Source of the DNA: Candidatus Moanabacter tarae
Lineage (GTDB): Bacteria > Verrucomicrobiota > Verrucomicrobiia > Opitutales > UBA2987
NCBI GenBank assembly: GCA_003226295.1
Contig: CP029803.1
Coordinates: 102,226-166,225, forward strand
Direction: 5' to 3'
DNA: 64,000 bases
Shown: piece after piece, positions 26,715-36,199 of the stretch
Layout: each line of letters opens with the position of its first letter
Position numbering within the stretch: the first letter of the stretch is position 1
Notes under the pieces: model-generated
Database searches by the model: none
The model's input: only the letters and a program-made list of their open reading frames with translations
Told to the model about the DNA's origin: nothing
Program-made: the position numbers and the translations under genes

Positions 26715-27716
26715 TTATCTTAAACGATTTAGATGGACTAATTCTCCGCCTAGTTCCGCCGATCGGTTGGCGGCCAGCACGGCCGCTAAGCTTTTCATAG
26801 CATCTTGGTAAGGACTTCGCAAGAGCTTGGGGTCGTTCGCTTCAATGGCTGAGATGAACGCTTCGGCTTGAGCCGCAAAAGCATTCGGGATCGGGTGGAC
26901 CTCCAAAACAGTATTATCATTTTCCACTAATTTCCCGGGAGCCCATTCAATCAACGAGTCGTCGGAGATTAAATACACATCTCGACGTGAAGTTGTTACG
27001 TTTGTCAGAACACGGGAGATCGTAACATTAGCCGTGATCCCTGAGACGAATCTGTAGCTCACGTTATAGACGTGGGGTAAATTCATTGGCTCCGGGCCTT
27101 CGCCTGGTTTCCGGTCCACATAAAAGGCGGAAACCGAATCGATATCGCCTAATAAGAAGCGGAGCAAGTCTACCATATGGATGGTGTTTTCTACAAAAGT
27201 GCCCCCGCAGAGCTCCATCCGGCTTGTCCAATACCGGATAGGCCGGCCAGAGTAAAAGGAACTTACTTGAGCATGGCGTGGAATTCGGGTTGTCAACAAT
27301 TCTGCAGCTTTCTCCGACGTGGAGTAATAGCGGCTCTGAAAACCGACCTGGGAAAGGATCCCAGCCTTAGAAATTGCCTGATTGAAGGAGGCTGCTTGAG
27401 CGATGTCGAGAGTTTGAGGTTTTTCTACGAAGATGTGGATACCGCGTTTTGCGATTTGAAACTCTTCATCGGTGTGTTGGGTTGGAGGAATACAGAGATA
27501 AACTGCGTCTAGTTCTTCATCTTCCAGCATGGCCCGGTGATCAGTGAAGAGACGGGTCACTCCATATTCCTTCCCTTGGGACTCCAACAAATTTGCATTC
27601 ATATCGCAGAATGCTTGTAACTTGACGCGTCCTCCATCTGCCATCGTCTTCAGCGTGGGCAGGTGAGCCCGTGTGGCGATATGCCCTAATCCAATAAATC
27701 CTAGGCGAACAGGCAT
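26715..27716 (-). CDS. Gfo/Idh/MocA family oxidoreductase
   Basis: NAD(P)-dependent sugar or cyclitol dehydrogenase, 333 residues. N-terminal Rossmann loop LGFIGLGHIATRAHLPTL (GxGxxA form), the CIPPTQHTDE strand, and the family signature HIFVEKPQTLD with Glu-Lys-Pro near 95-97. The C-terminal beta-sheet domain includes GGTFVENTIHMVDLLRFLLG, with the conserved catalytic-region His-Asp spacing (HMVDLLR). The family covers glucose-fructose oxidoreductase, inositol dehydrogenase and many unassigned sugar dehydrogenases. Isolated on the minus strand, with no obvious partner. Start ATG at 27716. Confidence 0.88.
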   Translation of the reverse strand: MPVRLGFIGLGHIATRAHLPTLKTMADGGRVKLQAFCDMNANLLESQGKEYGVTRLFTDHRAMLEDEELDAVYLCIPPTQHTDEEFQIAKRGIHIFVEKPQTLDIAQAASFNQAISKAGILSQVGFQSRYYSTSEKAAELLTTRIPRHAQVSSFYSGRPIRYWTSRMELCGGTFVENTIHMVDLLRFLLGDIDSVSAFYVDRKPGEGPEPMNLPHVYNVSYRFVSGITANVTISRVLTNVTTSRRDVYLISDDSLIEWAPGKLVENDNTVLEVHPIPNAFAAQAEAFISAIEANDPKLLRSPYQDAMKSLAAVLAANRSAELGGELVHLNRLR

Positions 27717-28203
27717 GAGTCAGACCTTTCCCGATACAGTTTCCCATGTACGCTCTATTGCTCTTACATCATTAGTTTGAGTCCGGACCTCCATTATTCC
27801 AGGACTTAGTGCTCCCATTTCAGACCGATTAGGCTGAGACAGCCGCACCATTCGATTGTCCAAACAATTTATTGTTTTTCGGGATTCTAACGAAGGACAG
27901 AGGAAAAGGTACATTTTAACAAAATGTCAGAGTGGTCAGGAGGTTTTATCAGGAACAAGTTGTTGTCGACAGAGTCGATAAGCGATTCAAGCTTGATTCT
28001 TTCAGGAGAGTAGATCGAAAGCGAGGTTAATCAAGTACGAGTGCAAAAGTGAAAAATAAGCCTCAGTTAATTACCTTTCCTAAGGGGTTCAGAGGTAATT
28101 CTAAATTTGCTCTTAAAAAAACCGTTTTGTTTAGAGGAAGTGTTTCGTAATCTAATATAAAATTTTACTCGGGAGCGATTGAAAGTGGATCACAAATAGA
28201 AAA
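27717..28203. other. Intergenic, 487 bp
   Basis: Divergent spacer between the Gfo/Idh/MocA gene and the MFS transporter. It contains a perfect 8-bp inverted repeat at 28069-28100. A 64-codon minus-strand frame at its left end looks like chance. Confidence 0.35.
28069..28100. repeat. Inverted repeat, 8-bp arms, upstream of MFS gene
   Basis: AATTACCT at 28069-28076 and AGGTAATT at 28093-28100, separated by 16 bases, ending 103 bp before the GTG start of the transporter. It may be an operator or a leader hairpin. No T-tract follows, so it is not a typical terminator. Confidence 0.4.
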
Positions 28204-29466
28204 GTGTTTCGGAAATATAAATTACTGCCCGAAAGGATACGCTCAGTTTTGCGCGTCGGTTCCTTCCGCCAACTCTTAATTGGAGATACTCTTTGGTGGT
28301 TGGCATTGTGGATGGATTTTCTGGCTGTTGGGTGGATCACTCTCGAGTTGACCAATTCCCCCTTCCTCGTGGCTTTGGTGAAATTTTTTCGCATGATTCC
28401 AGCGGTCCTAATCGGGAGTTTATCGGGGGTAATCATTGATCGCTTCGGTCGACGTCGCGTAATTCTGTTGGCCCAGTGTACTCAATGTGGAGTGGCGTTT
28501 GCCATGGCGCTCTTTTTCTGGACAGGTAAAGCTGCTTACTGGCAACTTGCCGTGGCTGCCTTCATATTGGGGTCTGCGTGGGCGATCGACTTTCCTGCCA
28601 GGCGTTCCTTAGTCCCTGACCTTGTAGGCAAGGAAAGAACGAGCGACGCTATTATCCTTGGGGCCATCGCGACGAATGGGGCGCGGGTGTTAGGTCCTCT
28701 TGCTGGCGGCTTGATCATTCAATACTACGGTCCACTCGGTTGCTTCCTGTTCCTCAGTTTTGTCTGGTTGCTTCCTCTTTACTTCCTAAGGAAATTACCC
28801 AAAGATACGATCCAGGGTGGCTCTATGTCTTCGGAGAACTCACCCTGGAAGCAACTCATGGAAGGCTTTGATTATGCCCGACGGAATCAAGTCATTCTTG
28901 CAGTTTTGCTCATAACTATTACAATGAACTCCCTCGGGTTTCCTTTCATGACCTTACTCCCTGTTTTCGCCCGTGATGTTTTCAAGGTGGAAGCAGCTGG
29001 GTTCGGTTTTATTGGTATGGCATCGGGATTAGGCTCGCTTCCCGGGATTCTTATCGTTTACCGCCTTAAAGCAATTATTCCCGGTGGCATGATTTACGCA
29101 GTCGGAACTTTCGGATTTACCCTTGGGATTTTCCTGTTTGCTCTTTCCAAGTCCTTTTCAATTTCCTTCGCAATGCTCTTCATAGCTGGCATCGGACACT
29201 CTTGTTTTGGAGTTATGCAAAGTTCGCTTATGCTGACACTTTCAAGCGACGATATGAGAAGCCGGGCTATGGGACTGGTTGTGCTCGCTATCGGGGTCAG
29301 CCCCTTTGGCAATCTATTAGTGGGAACTCTGGCTTCAGAATATGGTGCCCCTTTCGCGGTTAAACTTTCGGCCTCTCTTGCAGCATTTTTTCTTATCCTG
29401 ATCGTCCTCATGTTCCCCCAAATTTGGAGGGCGGGAAATCTGAATATGCGGAAATTAGAGAGTTAG
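28204..29466 (+). CDS. Major facilitator superfamily transporter
   Basis: 420-residue inner-membrane transporter with about 12 hydrophobic helices. The GTG at 28204 is the likely start since no ATG occurs before residue 37; a clear Shine-Dalgarno is lacking. Pattern matches the MFS_3/EntS-like exporters: FRQLLIGDTLWWLALWMDFL at the first helix, the inter-helix motif GVIIDRFGRRRVI near 76-88, and AIDFPARRSLVPDLVGKE near 136-153. In the second half, 'HSCFGVMQSSLM' and 'DDMRSRAMGLV' fit. Such proteins usually export siderophores or small metabolites. 260 bp ahead of the mannonate dehydratase gene on the same strand. Substrate unknown. Confidence 0.85.
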   Translation: MFRKYKLLPERIRSVLRVGSFRQLLIGDTLWWLALWMDFLAVGWITLELTNSPFLVALVKFFRMIPAVLIGSLSGVIIDRFGRRRVILLAQCTQCGVAFAMALFFWTGKAAYWQLAVAAFILGSAWAIDFPARRSLVPDLVGKERTSDAIILGAIATNGARVLGPLAGGLIIQYYGPLGCFLFLSFVWLLPLYFLRKLPKDTIQGGSMSSENSPWKQLMEGFDYARRNQVILAVLLITITMNSLGFPFMTLLPVFARDVFKVEAAGFGFIGMASGLGSLPGILIVYRLKAIIPGGMIYAVGTFGFTLGIFLFALSKSFSISFAMLFIAGIGHSCFGVMQSSLMLTLSSDDMRSRAMGLVVLAIGVSPFGNLLVGTLASEYGAPFAVKLSASLAAFFLILIVLMFPQIWRAGNLNMRKLES

Positions 29467-29727
29467 TCCCGAATTTTGGACAGAAACCGGCACCATATCG
29501 TTTCAGCGTATTGGAGGTCTGATTTGATGAGAAAGAGGGCCTAGAGAGAGCCTTGTCAGTCTAAGAGACTAGATGAATGCTTGTAATTCTAGAGCATATT
29601 GAGAAATGTGAAACTAAGCCCCCGGCCGATCCTGGAATTATTAATGAGATAGGTGCCACAATTTCAGTGGACGGGAAAAGGAGCTTTGGAAACATCACAA
29701 CATTAGCTTTAGGGAGAGAGATCAGAT

Positions 29728-30711
29728 ATGAAACTAGCGATGGCGGGTATTACTAATGAGGATCTCAAATTTGCGTTGCAGTTGGGTGCAACAGACGTGG
29801 TCGATGGTGGCTCTCTTCCTGAGGACAAGGGCTATTATACGGTTGAGGATCTGAGACATCTCAGTGAGAAGGTAAAGAAGCAGGGATTGAAGCTCTCGGT
29901 TCTTACTGCGTTGTCAGAGGAGTATACTTATAAAATCAAACTGGGCTTAATGGGCAGGGACCAGCAAATAGAAAACTGGTGCAAGACCCTCCGCAATATT
30001 GGTGAAGTCGGTATACGGACATTGGTCTACAATTTTTCTCTTCGGAGCTGGTACGGAAACTATGGACTACGGACCAATCGAGCTATGCCGGGAAGGGGCG
30101 GTTCTGTACTCACGAGCTTCAATTATGACGATGTCAGGAACGAAAAAGAAGATTACTGGGGAGTTCCGGTTCCCGAGTTGCTGGAAGTAGGCGATGAGCA
30201 GATGTGGGATAATGTGACATACTTTCTCAAAGCAGTTATCCCGGTTGCTGAAGAAGTAGGTGTTCAAATGGCTCTTCATCCGGATGACCCTCCTATCTCA
30301 CCGATTGGTCAGGTTGCAAGGATCTTTCGAAATCATGAATCTTTGCGTCGCCTCATTGAGATTGTTCCAAGCGATTCAAACGGCCTTACCTTTTGTACAG
30401 GGACTATTGGATCGATGCCGGAAGACGTTCTAGGAGCCATCCGTTTTTTTGGCACGCGGGGCAAAATTTTCCATGTCCATTTTAGGAATGTAACGGGGCC
30501 GGTCCCGAAATTTTCGGAAACATTCATCGGCGAGGGGCACATTGATATGATGGAGGCGATGAAAGTTTTTCATGAAGCCGGGGTTGATGTTACGATGGTG
30601 GAGGATCATGTACCAGTTCTGGAAGACGGCTTAATTCCTGCCAAACAATATCGTTCGCGTGCTTACGCCTATGGTTACATAAGGGCACTGCTAGACGCTG
30701 TGCAGTGCTAA
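29728..30711 (+). CDS. uxuA: Mannonate dehydratase (UxuA) family protein
   Basis: 327-residue TIM-barrel enzyme of the UxuA family, which dehydrates D-mannonate to 2-keto-3-deoxy-D-gluconate in hexuronate degradation. All four metal-ligand segments known from UxuA structures are present in order: ALHPDDPPIS (His near 191), LTFCTGTIGSM (Cys near 227), VHFRNVTG (His near 250), and MVEDHVPV (Asp near 291). It is somewhat shorter than the 350-400 residues usual for proteobacterial UxuA, like many environmental members, so a related aldonate could be the substrate. Good ribosome-binding site (AGGGAGAG about 8 bases upstream). No uxaC, uxuB or kdgK partners lie nearby. Confidence 0.82.
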   Translation: MKLAMAGITNEDLKFALQLGATDVVDGGSLPEDKGYYTVEDLRHLSEKVKKQGLKLSVLTALSEEYTYKIKLGLMGRDQQIENWCKTLRNIGEVGIRTLVYNFSLRSWYGNYGLRTNRAMPGRGGSVLTSFNYDDVRNEKEDYWGVPVPELLEVGDEQMWDNVTYFLKAVIPVAEEVGVQMALHPDDPPISPIGQVARIFRNHESLRRLIEIVPSDSNGLTFCTGTIGSMPEDVLGAIRFFGTRGKIFHVHFRNVTGPVPKFSETFIGEGHIDMMEAMKVFHEAGVDVTMVEDHVPVLEDGLIPAKQYRSRAYAYGYIRALLDAVQC

Positions 30712-30795
30712 AGAGCGACTTTCATATAACGTCTCATAAAGAACTTACAGTCAGTTGTTTATATTTATAATATGTCTCGATAAAAGGTTTTTAAA

Positions 30796-31695
30796 ATGTC
30801 TGAAATAGACAATGGCCCAGTGGTTGTAGCGGGAGTCTGTGGGAGCGGGACGAGGGTTGTCGCCGATATTCTTGCGGAACTCGGATTCTTCATAGGAAAT
30901 GACTTGAACAGCGCAAAAGATAATCTCCTCTTTACACTGCTCTTTAAACGACCGAAGTGGTATTACGAAAACAACCAGGACTCGGAGACCATCAACACGG
31001 GCCTCAGCTTGCTCCAAAAGGTGATGACAGGTAAGCAAGGGCTATCAAAACAGGAATTGGGCTTTCTGCTTACAGCCGTTGGCTCTAAGGTATTTATAGG
31101 CCATCAATATGAGGGTAGAGGACGGGGGATTTGGCCCCTAAAGCGGCTCAAAAAGATACTGGGAATGGGGCCAGAAAAATACAAAGACATTAGCTACGTT
31201 GGATGGGGATGGAAGGAGCCTCATTCATTACTGCTCATTCGGCAAATGAACTGCTACTTTGACTCATTTAGGTACATACATGTATTGAGGCATGGTCTAG
31301 ATATGGCCTTTAGCGACAATCAGGAGCAATTGCATCTTTGGGGACGTCTTTTTGGGGTGGAGCAACCGAGAAATCAATCAGAATTACCCGCAATCTCTCT
31401 TCGGTTTTGGGCTAGAGTCAATCGAGATATTATCCAAATTGGGGAAGAGATGGGTCCGGAGCGGTTTCTGTTGGTTGACTTCGATGAGCTATGCTCAGCT
31501 CCATATGAGAGTGTGCAACGTATTATCTCTTTTCTTGATATTAAGCCTAACGAAGAGGCGGTCCAGCGGATTCTGAAGATTCCAAAAAGGCCGGCGTCTA
31601 AGGGCCGGTACCAGAACCATGACCTCAATCAGTTTGCAGCTGATGATCTTGCTGTACTGGAGCAGCTCGGGTTTCCCGTAGTTCGAAAAGTTTGA
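30796..31695 (+). CDS. Sulfotransferase-family protein
   Basis: 299-residue protein with the P-loop-like 5' phosphosulfate-binding segment near its N-terminus (VVAGVCGSGTRVVADILAEL, residues 9-28) and a second PAPS-contact region YIHVLRHGLDMAFSDNQEQ near 161-179, where the Arg and Ser of the 3' phosphate site would lie. C-terminal YQNHDLNQF resembles the usual Gly-rich tail region only loosely. It would transfer sulfate from PAPS to a carbohydrate or small molecule. Compact 84-bp spacing after uxuA suggests possible co-transcription. No signal peptide. Confidence 0.72.
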   Translation: MSEIDNGPVVVAGVCGSGTRVVADILAELGFFIGNDLNSAKDNLLFTLLFKRPKWYYENNQDSETINTGLSLLQKVMTGKQGLSKQELGFLLTAVGSKVFIGHQYEGRGRGIWPLKRLKKILGMGPEKYKDISYVGWGWKEPHSLLLIRQMNCYFDSFRYIHVLRHGLDMAFSDNQEQLHLWGRLFGVEQPRNQSELPAISLRFWARVNRDIIQIGEEMGPERFLLVDFDELCSAPYESVQRIISFLDIKPNEEAVQRILKIPKRPASKGRYQNHDLNQFAADDLAVLEQLGFPVVRKV

Positions 31696-31810
31696 GATTA
31701 TCAGGTTTGTGCCCTTTGTAAATAGAGTGGCTTCCATTGAATACACTAATAATAGGGAATGTTGAAGGGCGAGGTTACCAGAGATGGCAGGTCTTATGAA
31801 TGGGACTAGT

Positions 31811-32920
31811 TCAGAGTGGATCGACCGGTAAATCCAGTTTCTCTAGAATTTTATTCGCCACCAGAGCATGACCAGCCTTGTTCCAGTGAATGTCTCCTTT
31901 GATATAGAATTCCTTTATAACAGCACGAGGTTCACGATCTTCGATGAAGGTCGGGTACAGATTGATGAGTTGTACTTCGTGATGATCAGTCCACTCCTTC
32001 CAAAAGGCTACTTGTTTCGATTCTAGAACTCGATGGTAGATTTGGTCTGGCCACGGATAAACAACTATGGAAAGGGCAATTCCTCGCTGTTGTAACAGTT
32101 CAGCGAGTTCGTCCATGTATCGAGCTGCTTTGACGAGTCCTTCTCTTGCATAGGTTCGAAAGGCCTTATCATCCAGGGACCAACGGTTGCGGGGTCTGTT
32201 TAGTGCGTCATAGAACTCTTTATCCTTCTGCGCAGATTTCTTGATGACACGGAAAAGAATCCTGAGGTTACTTAAGAGAATTGAGTTCTCGGTCATAAAA
32301 TGTTTGAGGGCTACGCCTAGTCCTGGGGGAGACTGGAGTACAACATTACCTTGCTCATCGTATTTGTACAAATCGACCTCATCAGTAATGTCCGATAGGT
32401 CAATACACACGGTTAGATGGTCAAATTCGAGCCCCACATCATTCAGCAGATACTGAATTTTCCTGAGATATATGATGGGAGAATAGGAGATTACCCCTGC
32501 ATTCAGGGTTTCGATTCCCCTCTTCTCAAGCATTGCATGGATAATCCCCACGAAGGTATCGGTGTACTGGATTCCAACGCCTTCAGTAAAAGAATCACCA
32601 ATGAAAAGAACACGATAACTTCCAGTAGACAGGGGAACTGTTCGAGCAGCCCGATCCTTGAAGCCGAGAGAATTGGTATCCAATCTGTAACCAATTCCTC
32701 CCCAGCGTCCCTCTGAAAAGTCAATATTAGGCGCGAGGGTGTGGTTGTATGCCTCGTGCCTAATTCGATAGTAGGTCTCGATGCTGTGTTGAGGTCTATA
32801 CAGACCCAACATTATGGCAACATTGGCCAAAAGGAAGTCCAGTCCTATGACGACAATAATGATAGTCAAAATGATGGTTAGCCTGGGATGTCGCCAAATC
32901 CAATGGTTTCGGGTGGGCAT
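31811..32920 (-). CDS. Membrane-anchored SGNH/GDSL hydrolase-like protein
   Basis: 369 residues from the ATG at 32920 (MPTRNHWIWRHPR). The open frame continues upstream but would overlap the MscS gene. An N-terminal transmembrane helix (about 14-36) anchors an extracytoplasmic domain. Block I of SGNH hydrolases is VLFIGDSFTEGVG near 105-117 with the nucleophile Ser, and the last block is IKGDIHWNKAGHALVA near 343-358, with the Asp-x-x-His-type pair. This architecture is common in O-acetyl or polysaccharide-modifying enzymes such as AlgJ/AlgX-like and DltD-like proteins. It lies 19 bp after the MscS channel gene on the same strand, so an operon is likely. Confidence 0.8.
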   Translation of the reverse strand: MPTRNHWIWRHPRLTIILTIIIVVIGLDFLLANVAIMLGLYRPQHSIETYYRIRHEAYNHTLAPNIDFSEGRWGGIGYRLDTNSLGFKDRAARTVPLSTGSYRVLFIGDSFTEGVGIQYTDTFVGIIHAMLEKRGIETLNAGVISYSPIIYLRKIQYLLNDVGLEFDHLTVCIDLSDITDEVDLYKYDEQGNVVLQSPPGLGVALKHFMTENSILLSNLRILFRVIKKSAQKDKEFYDALNRPRNRWSLDDKAFRTYAREGLVKAARYMDELAELLQQRGIALSIVVYPWPDQIYHRVLESKQVAFWKEWTDHHEVQLINLYPTFIEDREPRAVIKEFYIKGDIHWNKAGHALVANKILEKLDLPVDPL

Positions 32921-32939
32921 TGAAAAAGATTGGAGTAGG

Positions 32940-34247
32940 CTAATTGTCTCCAAGTATTCGAACTTCTCGCTGTGGGAATGGAATTTCCATACCATGTTCT
33001 TGGATCGAACGCCATATCGCGTGGAATAGATCGGCCCCTACCCGATTTTCGCCTTCATCGATTCCTTCCATCCAGAACTCTACTAGAATGTCGATCCCTG
33101 AATCACCAAACCCAGCAATTTCAGCATCAGGCTGGAATTCCTTTGCAAGATGGTCTCCGCTCAAGACCTTGGGATGGTTGGTGCACAACTCCCTGACATT
33201 ATCAAACAGGAGATCCAAATCAGTTGAGTATGCTACCTGGAACTCCAGGGAATAGCGCTGCCTAGGATCTTTGTGCGTCCAATTGGTATATGAAGAAGTA
33301 ATAAATTTCTCATTCGGAACCATGATGTCTTTCCCATCGTAGGTCTCAATTACACCACATCGCATATTCAGTTCGCGCAAGATTCCAGAGCGTCCATCTT
33401 CGAGCTGGATGTGGTCGCCAATTGTGATAGACCGATCGAGCAAAATGATAATTCCGGAGACAAAATTGGAGGCGATCTGTTGCAAGCCGAAGCCGATTCC
33501 AACCCCCAGTGCTCCACCAAAAACCGCTAGTGCGGTCAGGTTAATTCCTAATATTTGAAGTAAGAGCAGGAAAACGACGATAAAGAGTGAAATCTCAAAC
33601 AATTTAGCAAACACTTCTCGAGTGCCTGCGTTTAGCGATACCTGATTCCGTATGGCCCTTTTCCCTACGCTGTTGGAGATTCTGCCAAGCCAGAAGAGGA
33701 GAGAACCAAAAATTAGTGTTCGAATGAGCGCATAAAGCGACAGTCGGATATTCCCAACGGTTAAACTTACGTCGTCGAGATATCTCGTAATATCGTCCAA
33801 CCACCCAAATAGATGCAGAATTGCGACTGGAATCCCGATCCAGATGGCGAGGGCATTAAGGAATCGACTCTTAATGAACTGAGTTAGTATAGTGTAGAGG
33901 AAGCAGATAACGGCAATTCCTTGAGCGAACTTAATCAGCCAGCTCTGAGACAGGGCTGAATCTGCAAAACCCATCGCTACGCTAAGAAACGTAATGCTGA
34001 GAAGGGGAAATACTAAAACGCCTCCACGAAAGAGTAAGGAGCGTAGCTGAAAAAGGGGACCTTCTTCCGGTGGTTTGCGGAAGACAGGGATTCGAGCTCT
34101 TCCGACAGAGGCCAAGAAAAATGCCAAGGCAATGGCTATCAGAATGAAAACCAGCTCGGCATACGTCTTCGGGCTGGTAAACCAGCTCAGGACTGATTGC
34201 CAGCCGCCGAGGACCTGTTGGTTAATTTCTTCCAGTGATTTCGACAT
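32940..34247 (-). CDS. Small-conductance mechanosensitive channel (MscS family)
   Basis: 435-residue channel releasing solutes on hypo-osmotic shock. Several hydrophobic helices in the N-terminal half (about 22-48, 70-90, 103-120, 130-150, 165-190, 215-240). Then the pore helix and MscS signature: VFGGALGVGIGFGLQQIASN near 240-259, followed by FVSGIIILLDRSITIGDHI. The beta domain and cytosolic vestibule follow (DIMVPNEKFITSSYTNWT). Longer than E. coli MscS (286 residues) because of extra N-terminal helices, as in MscK/YbdG-like members. Start ATG at 34247. The SGNH hydrolase gene follows 19 bp downstream. Confidence 0.92.
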   Translation of the reverse strand: MSKSLEEINQQVLGGWQSVLSWFTSPKTYAELVFILIAIALAFFLASVGRARIPVFRKPPEEGPLFQLRSLLFRGGVLVFPLLSITFLSVAMGFADSALSQSWLIKFAQGIAVICFLYTILTQFIKSRFLNALAIWIGIPVAILHLFGWLDDITRYLDDVSLTVGNIRLSLYALIRTLIFGSLLFWLGRISNSVGKRAIRNQVSLNAGTREVFAKLFEISLFIVVFLLLLQILGINLTALAVFGGALGVGIGFGLQQIASNFVSGIIILLDRSITIGDHIQLEDGRSGILRELNMRCGVIETYDGKDIMVPNEKFITSSYTNWTHKDPRQRYSLEFQVAYSTDLDLLFDNVRELCTNHPKVLSGDHLAKEFQPDAEIAGFGDSGIDILVEFWMEGIDEGENRVGADLFHAIWRSIQEHGMEIPFPQREVRILGDN

Positions 34248-34796
34248 AGTTGCAATTGCCGGTTGGGCGGGGGGTTATATCATGAGCCTTAAAGGATAGA
34301 TCAAGGTGGTCTTTTCCCAAGAGTCGGTCAGTTTAAACCAAAAAGGTCGAGTATCTTCATCTTCGAATGATAATGATAGCTTGGAAAACGAAGTGTTCAA
34401 GCCTGGCATTTATATGCGACTTTAGCGAGTTTCTTGAAACTAGGGACCACACTATGGTTAATCTCCAGCCTCCTGAGCAACAGTCCTTATACGAAGGGAG
34501 TAATTTTATGGGTTACGAGGACCGGATTTCGAGGTTTGAGGTGGAATCATTGCGGGGAATGAGGATCAGAAAGAGAAGATGGCATTTCACTAGGTTTTCT
34601 TTGATTTCTATTATTCCAGTATATTTTAGATTTCGATGCAGCCACTCTATCTAGTTTGCTTAAGGGAATGCCTCCCTCTAGAACACGTTTTAGAGTAACC
34701 TAGTATTGTATTTGTAAGGTAATTGCTTACTCTAATTTTCTTATTGCTACGAGCCTGTTTGGCAGAGGATTTCCTGCTGTAACTTTCCCGAGAGCA
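34248..34796. other. Intergenic, 549 bp
   Basis: Divergent spacer between the MscS operon and the amidohydrolase gene. A 95-codon plus-strand frame (34367-34654) has no Shine-Dalgarno or family features and is probably chance. No operator, repeat or terminator recognised. Confidence 0.35.
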
Positions 34797-36020
34797 ATGG
34801 CCGAGAGGCTATTAGAACCGATGACCTTGATATTCAACCAGTGCCGGCTTATCGATGGAATTAGTCCAGATCCCAGAGAGTCCTGTGATGTCGTGGTCAA
34901 AGACGATCGCTTAGTGGCAATAGAAAACTCGAAAAATAGGTCGACCGGAGATTCAACCGTTATCGCGGCCTCGGGATATACAATGTTACCAGGGCTTATT
35001 GACTGCCACACCCACTATGTTGTTGACCCGTGGGAACAGGATCCGTTCGGGTTGGTGGAGCTTGAGTCCGATGCTGCGGTTATCTTGCGTGCGGCCCGTA
35101 GTGCCAGGATTGCCTTAGAGGCTGGTGTTACGACAACCCGCGATGCAGGGGCCCCGCGGCAGTTAAACTTTACACTACGCGATGCGGTCGAAGGTGGGTT
35201 GATCCCGGGTCCCCGCATTCTAGCTCCTGGTATGGCTATTACCATCACAGGGGGTCATGGGTATCGATTTGGAATCGAGGCAGATGGTATTACCGAATTG
35301 AAGAAGGCAGCCCGTGCCCAAATGCGGGATGGTGCCGATGTAATCAAGATCATTGCAAGTGAAGCAGCAATGCTTACAACCGCTGAAGCTGGGGTCGAGG
35401 AGCTGACTAGAGAAGAAATTGAAATGCTAGTTTGCGAAGCGCGGCGCCGCGGGTTACGAATTTTCAGCCACGCTCAGAATTCAACTTCCGTTGTGCGCTC
35501 CGCACAGTCAGGTGTCGATAGTGTCGAACACGGCTTCCTAGCAAGTTCAGAGGCTATCGGGGTTTTGAAGGAGTGCGGTACAACCTTAGTTCCCACCCTA
35601 ACGGTTACGGCTGCTACGCTTGAGCAGTCAAATAGTAACGAGATTTTTAGGCGACGTATCTTGGAGATCCGAGATATGCATTGGGCTTCTTGTGAAGAGG
35701 CGATTCGACAAGGCGTTAATCTTGCAGCAGGAACCGATTGTGGCATGCCTGGAGTCTATCCAAATATGCTCTGGCGGGAGATTTGTCTATTACACGAGAG
35801 AGGATTGACAAAAATGAAAGCAATTAAGGCTGCTACATTTCGAGCTGCGGAGTTACTCGGGGTTGGGGCAGCGGTTGGAAGCATTGAGCCGGGTAAGCAG
35901 GCAGATTTAATTCTCGTCCGGGGCAATCCCATGGACGATCTGTCCATTCTAAGGGACGTTGATTTCGTGATGAAGAAGGGAGAGATAGTTCACTGTAAGA
36001 AGAATATAGTAGCTCTTTAG
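34797..36020 (+). CDS. Amidohydrolase family protein (imidazolonepropionase/prolidase-like)
   Basis: 407-residue metal-dependent amidohydrolase with a full binuclear set: His71 and His73 in LIDCHTHYV, a probable carbamylated Lys184 in ADVIKIIASEAA, His225 in FSHAQN, His245 in SVEHGFL, Asp314 in AAGTDCGMP. The C-terminal GSIEPGKQADLILV segment rebuilds the small beta domain, as in imidazolonepropionase and Xaa-Pro dipeptidase-type members. Starts possible at 34797 or at ATG 34821 (MTLIFNQCRLIDG), the latter being closer to the family norm; neither has a strong ribosome-binding site. No signal peptide, so cytosolic. Substrate may be an acylated amino acid, peptide or hydantoin-like ring; undetermined. 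Confidence 0.87.
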   Translation: MAERLLEPMTLIFNQCRLIDGISPDPRESCDVVVKDDRLVAIENSKNRSTGDSTVIAASGYTMLPGLIDCHTHYVVDPWEQDPFGLVELESDAAVILRAARSARIALEAGVTTTRDAGAPRQLNFTLRDAVEGGLIPGPRILAPGMAITITGGHGYRFGIEADGITELKKAARAQMRDGADVIKIIASEAAMLTTAEAGVEELTREEIEMLVCEARRRGLRIFSHAQNSTSVVRSAQSGVDSVEHGFLASSEAIGVLKECGTTLVPTLTVTAATLEQSNSNEIFRRRILEIRDMHWASCEEAIRQGVNLAAGTDCGMPGVYPNMLWREICLLHERGLTKMKAIKAATFRAAELLGVGAAVGSIEPGKQADLILVRGNPMDDLSILRDVDFVMKKGEIVHCKKNIVAL

Positions 36021-36199
36021 GAAGCAAATATACCTCTTCACATAGTTCTTATTGAATCCCCTTGGAGTGTTTAACTAACCTTTCCTCCTCAGGTAATCTT
36101 AGCGAAACAGAAAGTGGGAGTTTGGGCCAGAGTTTGCGATAAAGTGGATCAGTGATCCGAGCCTCGCTAAACGCGTCTGCATCTATTCTCAAGTACAAT

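Noticed and set aside
34367..34654. 95-codon plus-strand ORF in the spacer before the amidohydrolase
   Set aside because: No initiation signal and no recognisable motif; likely chance.
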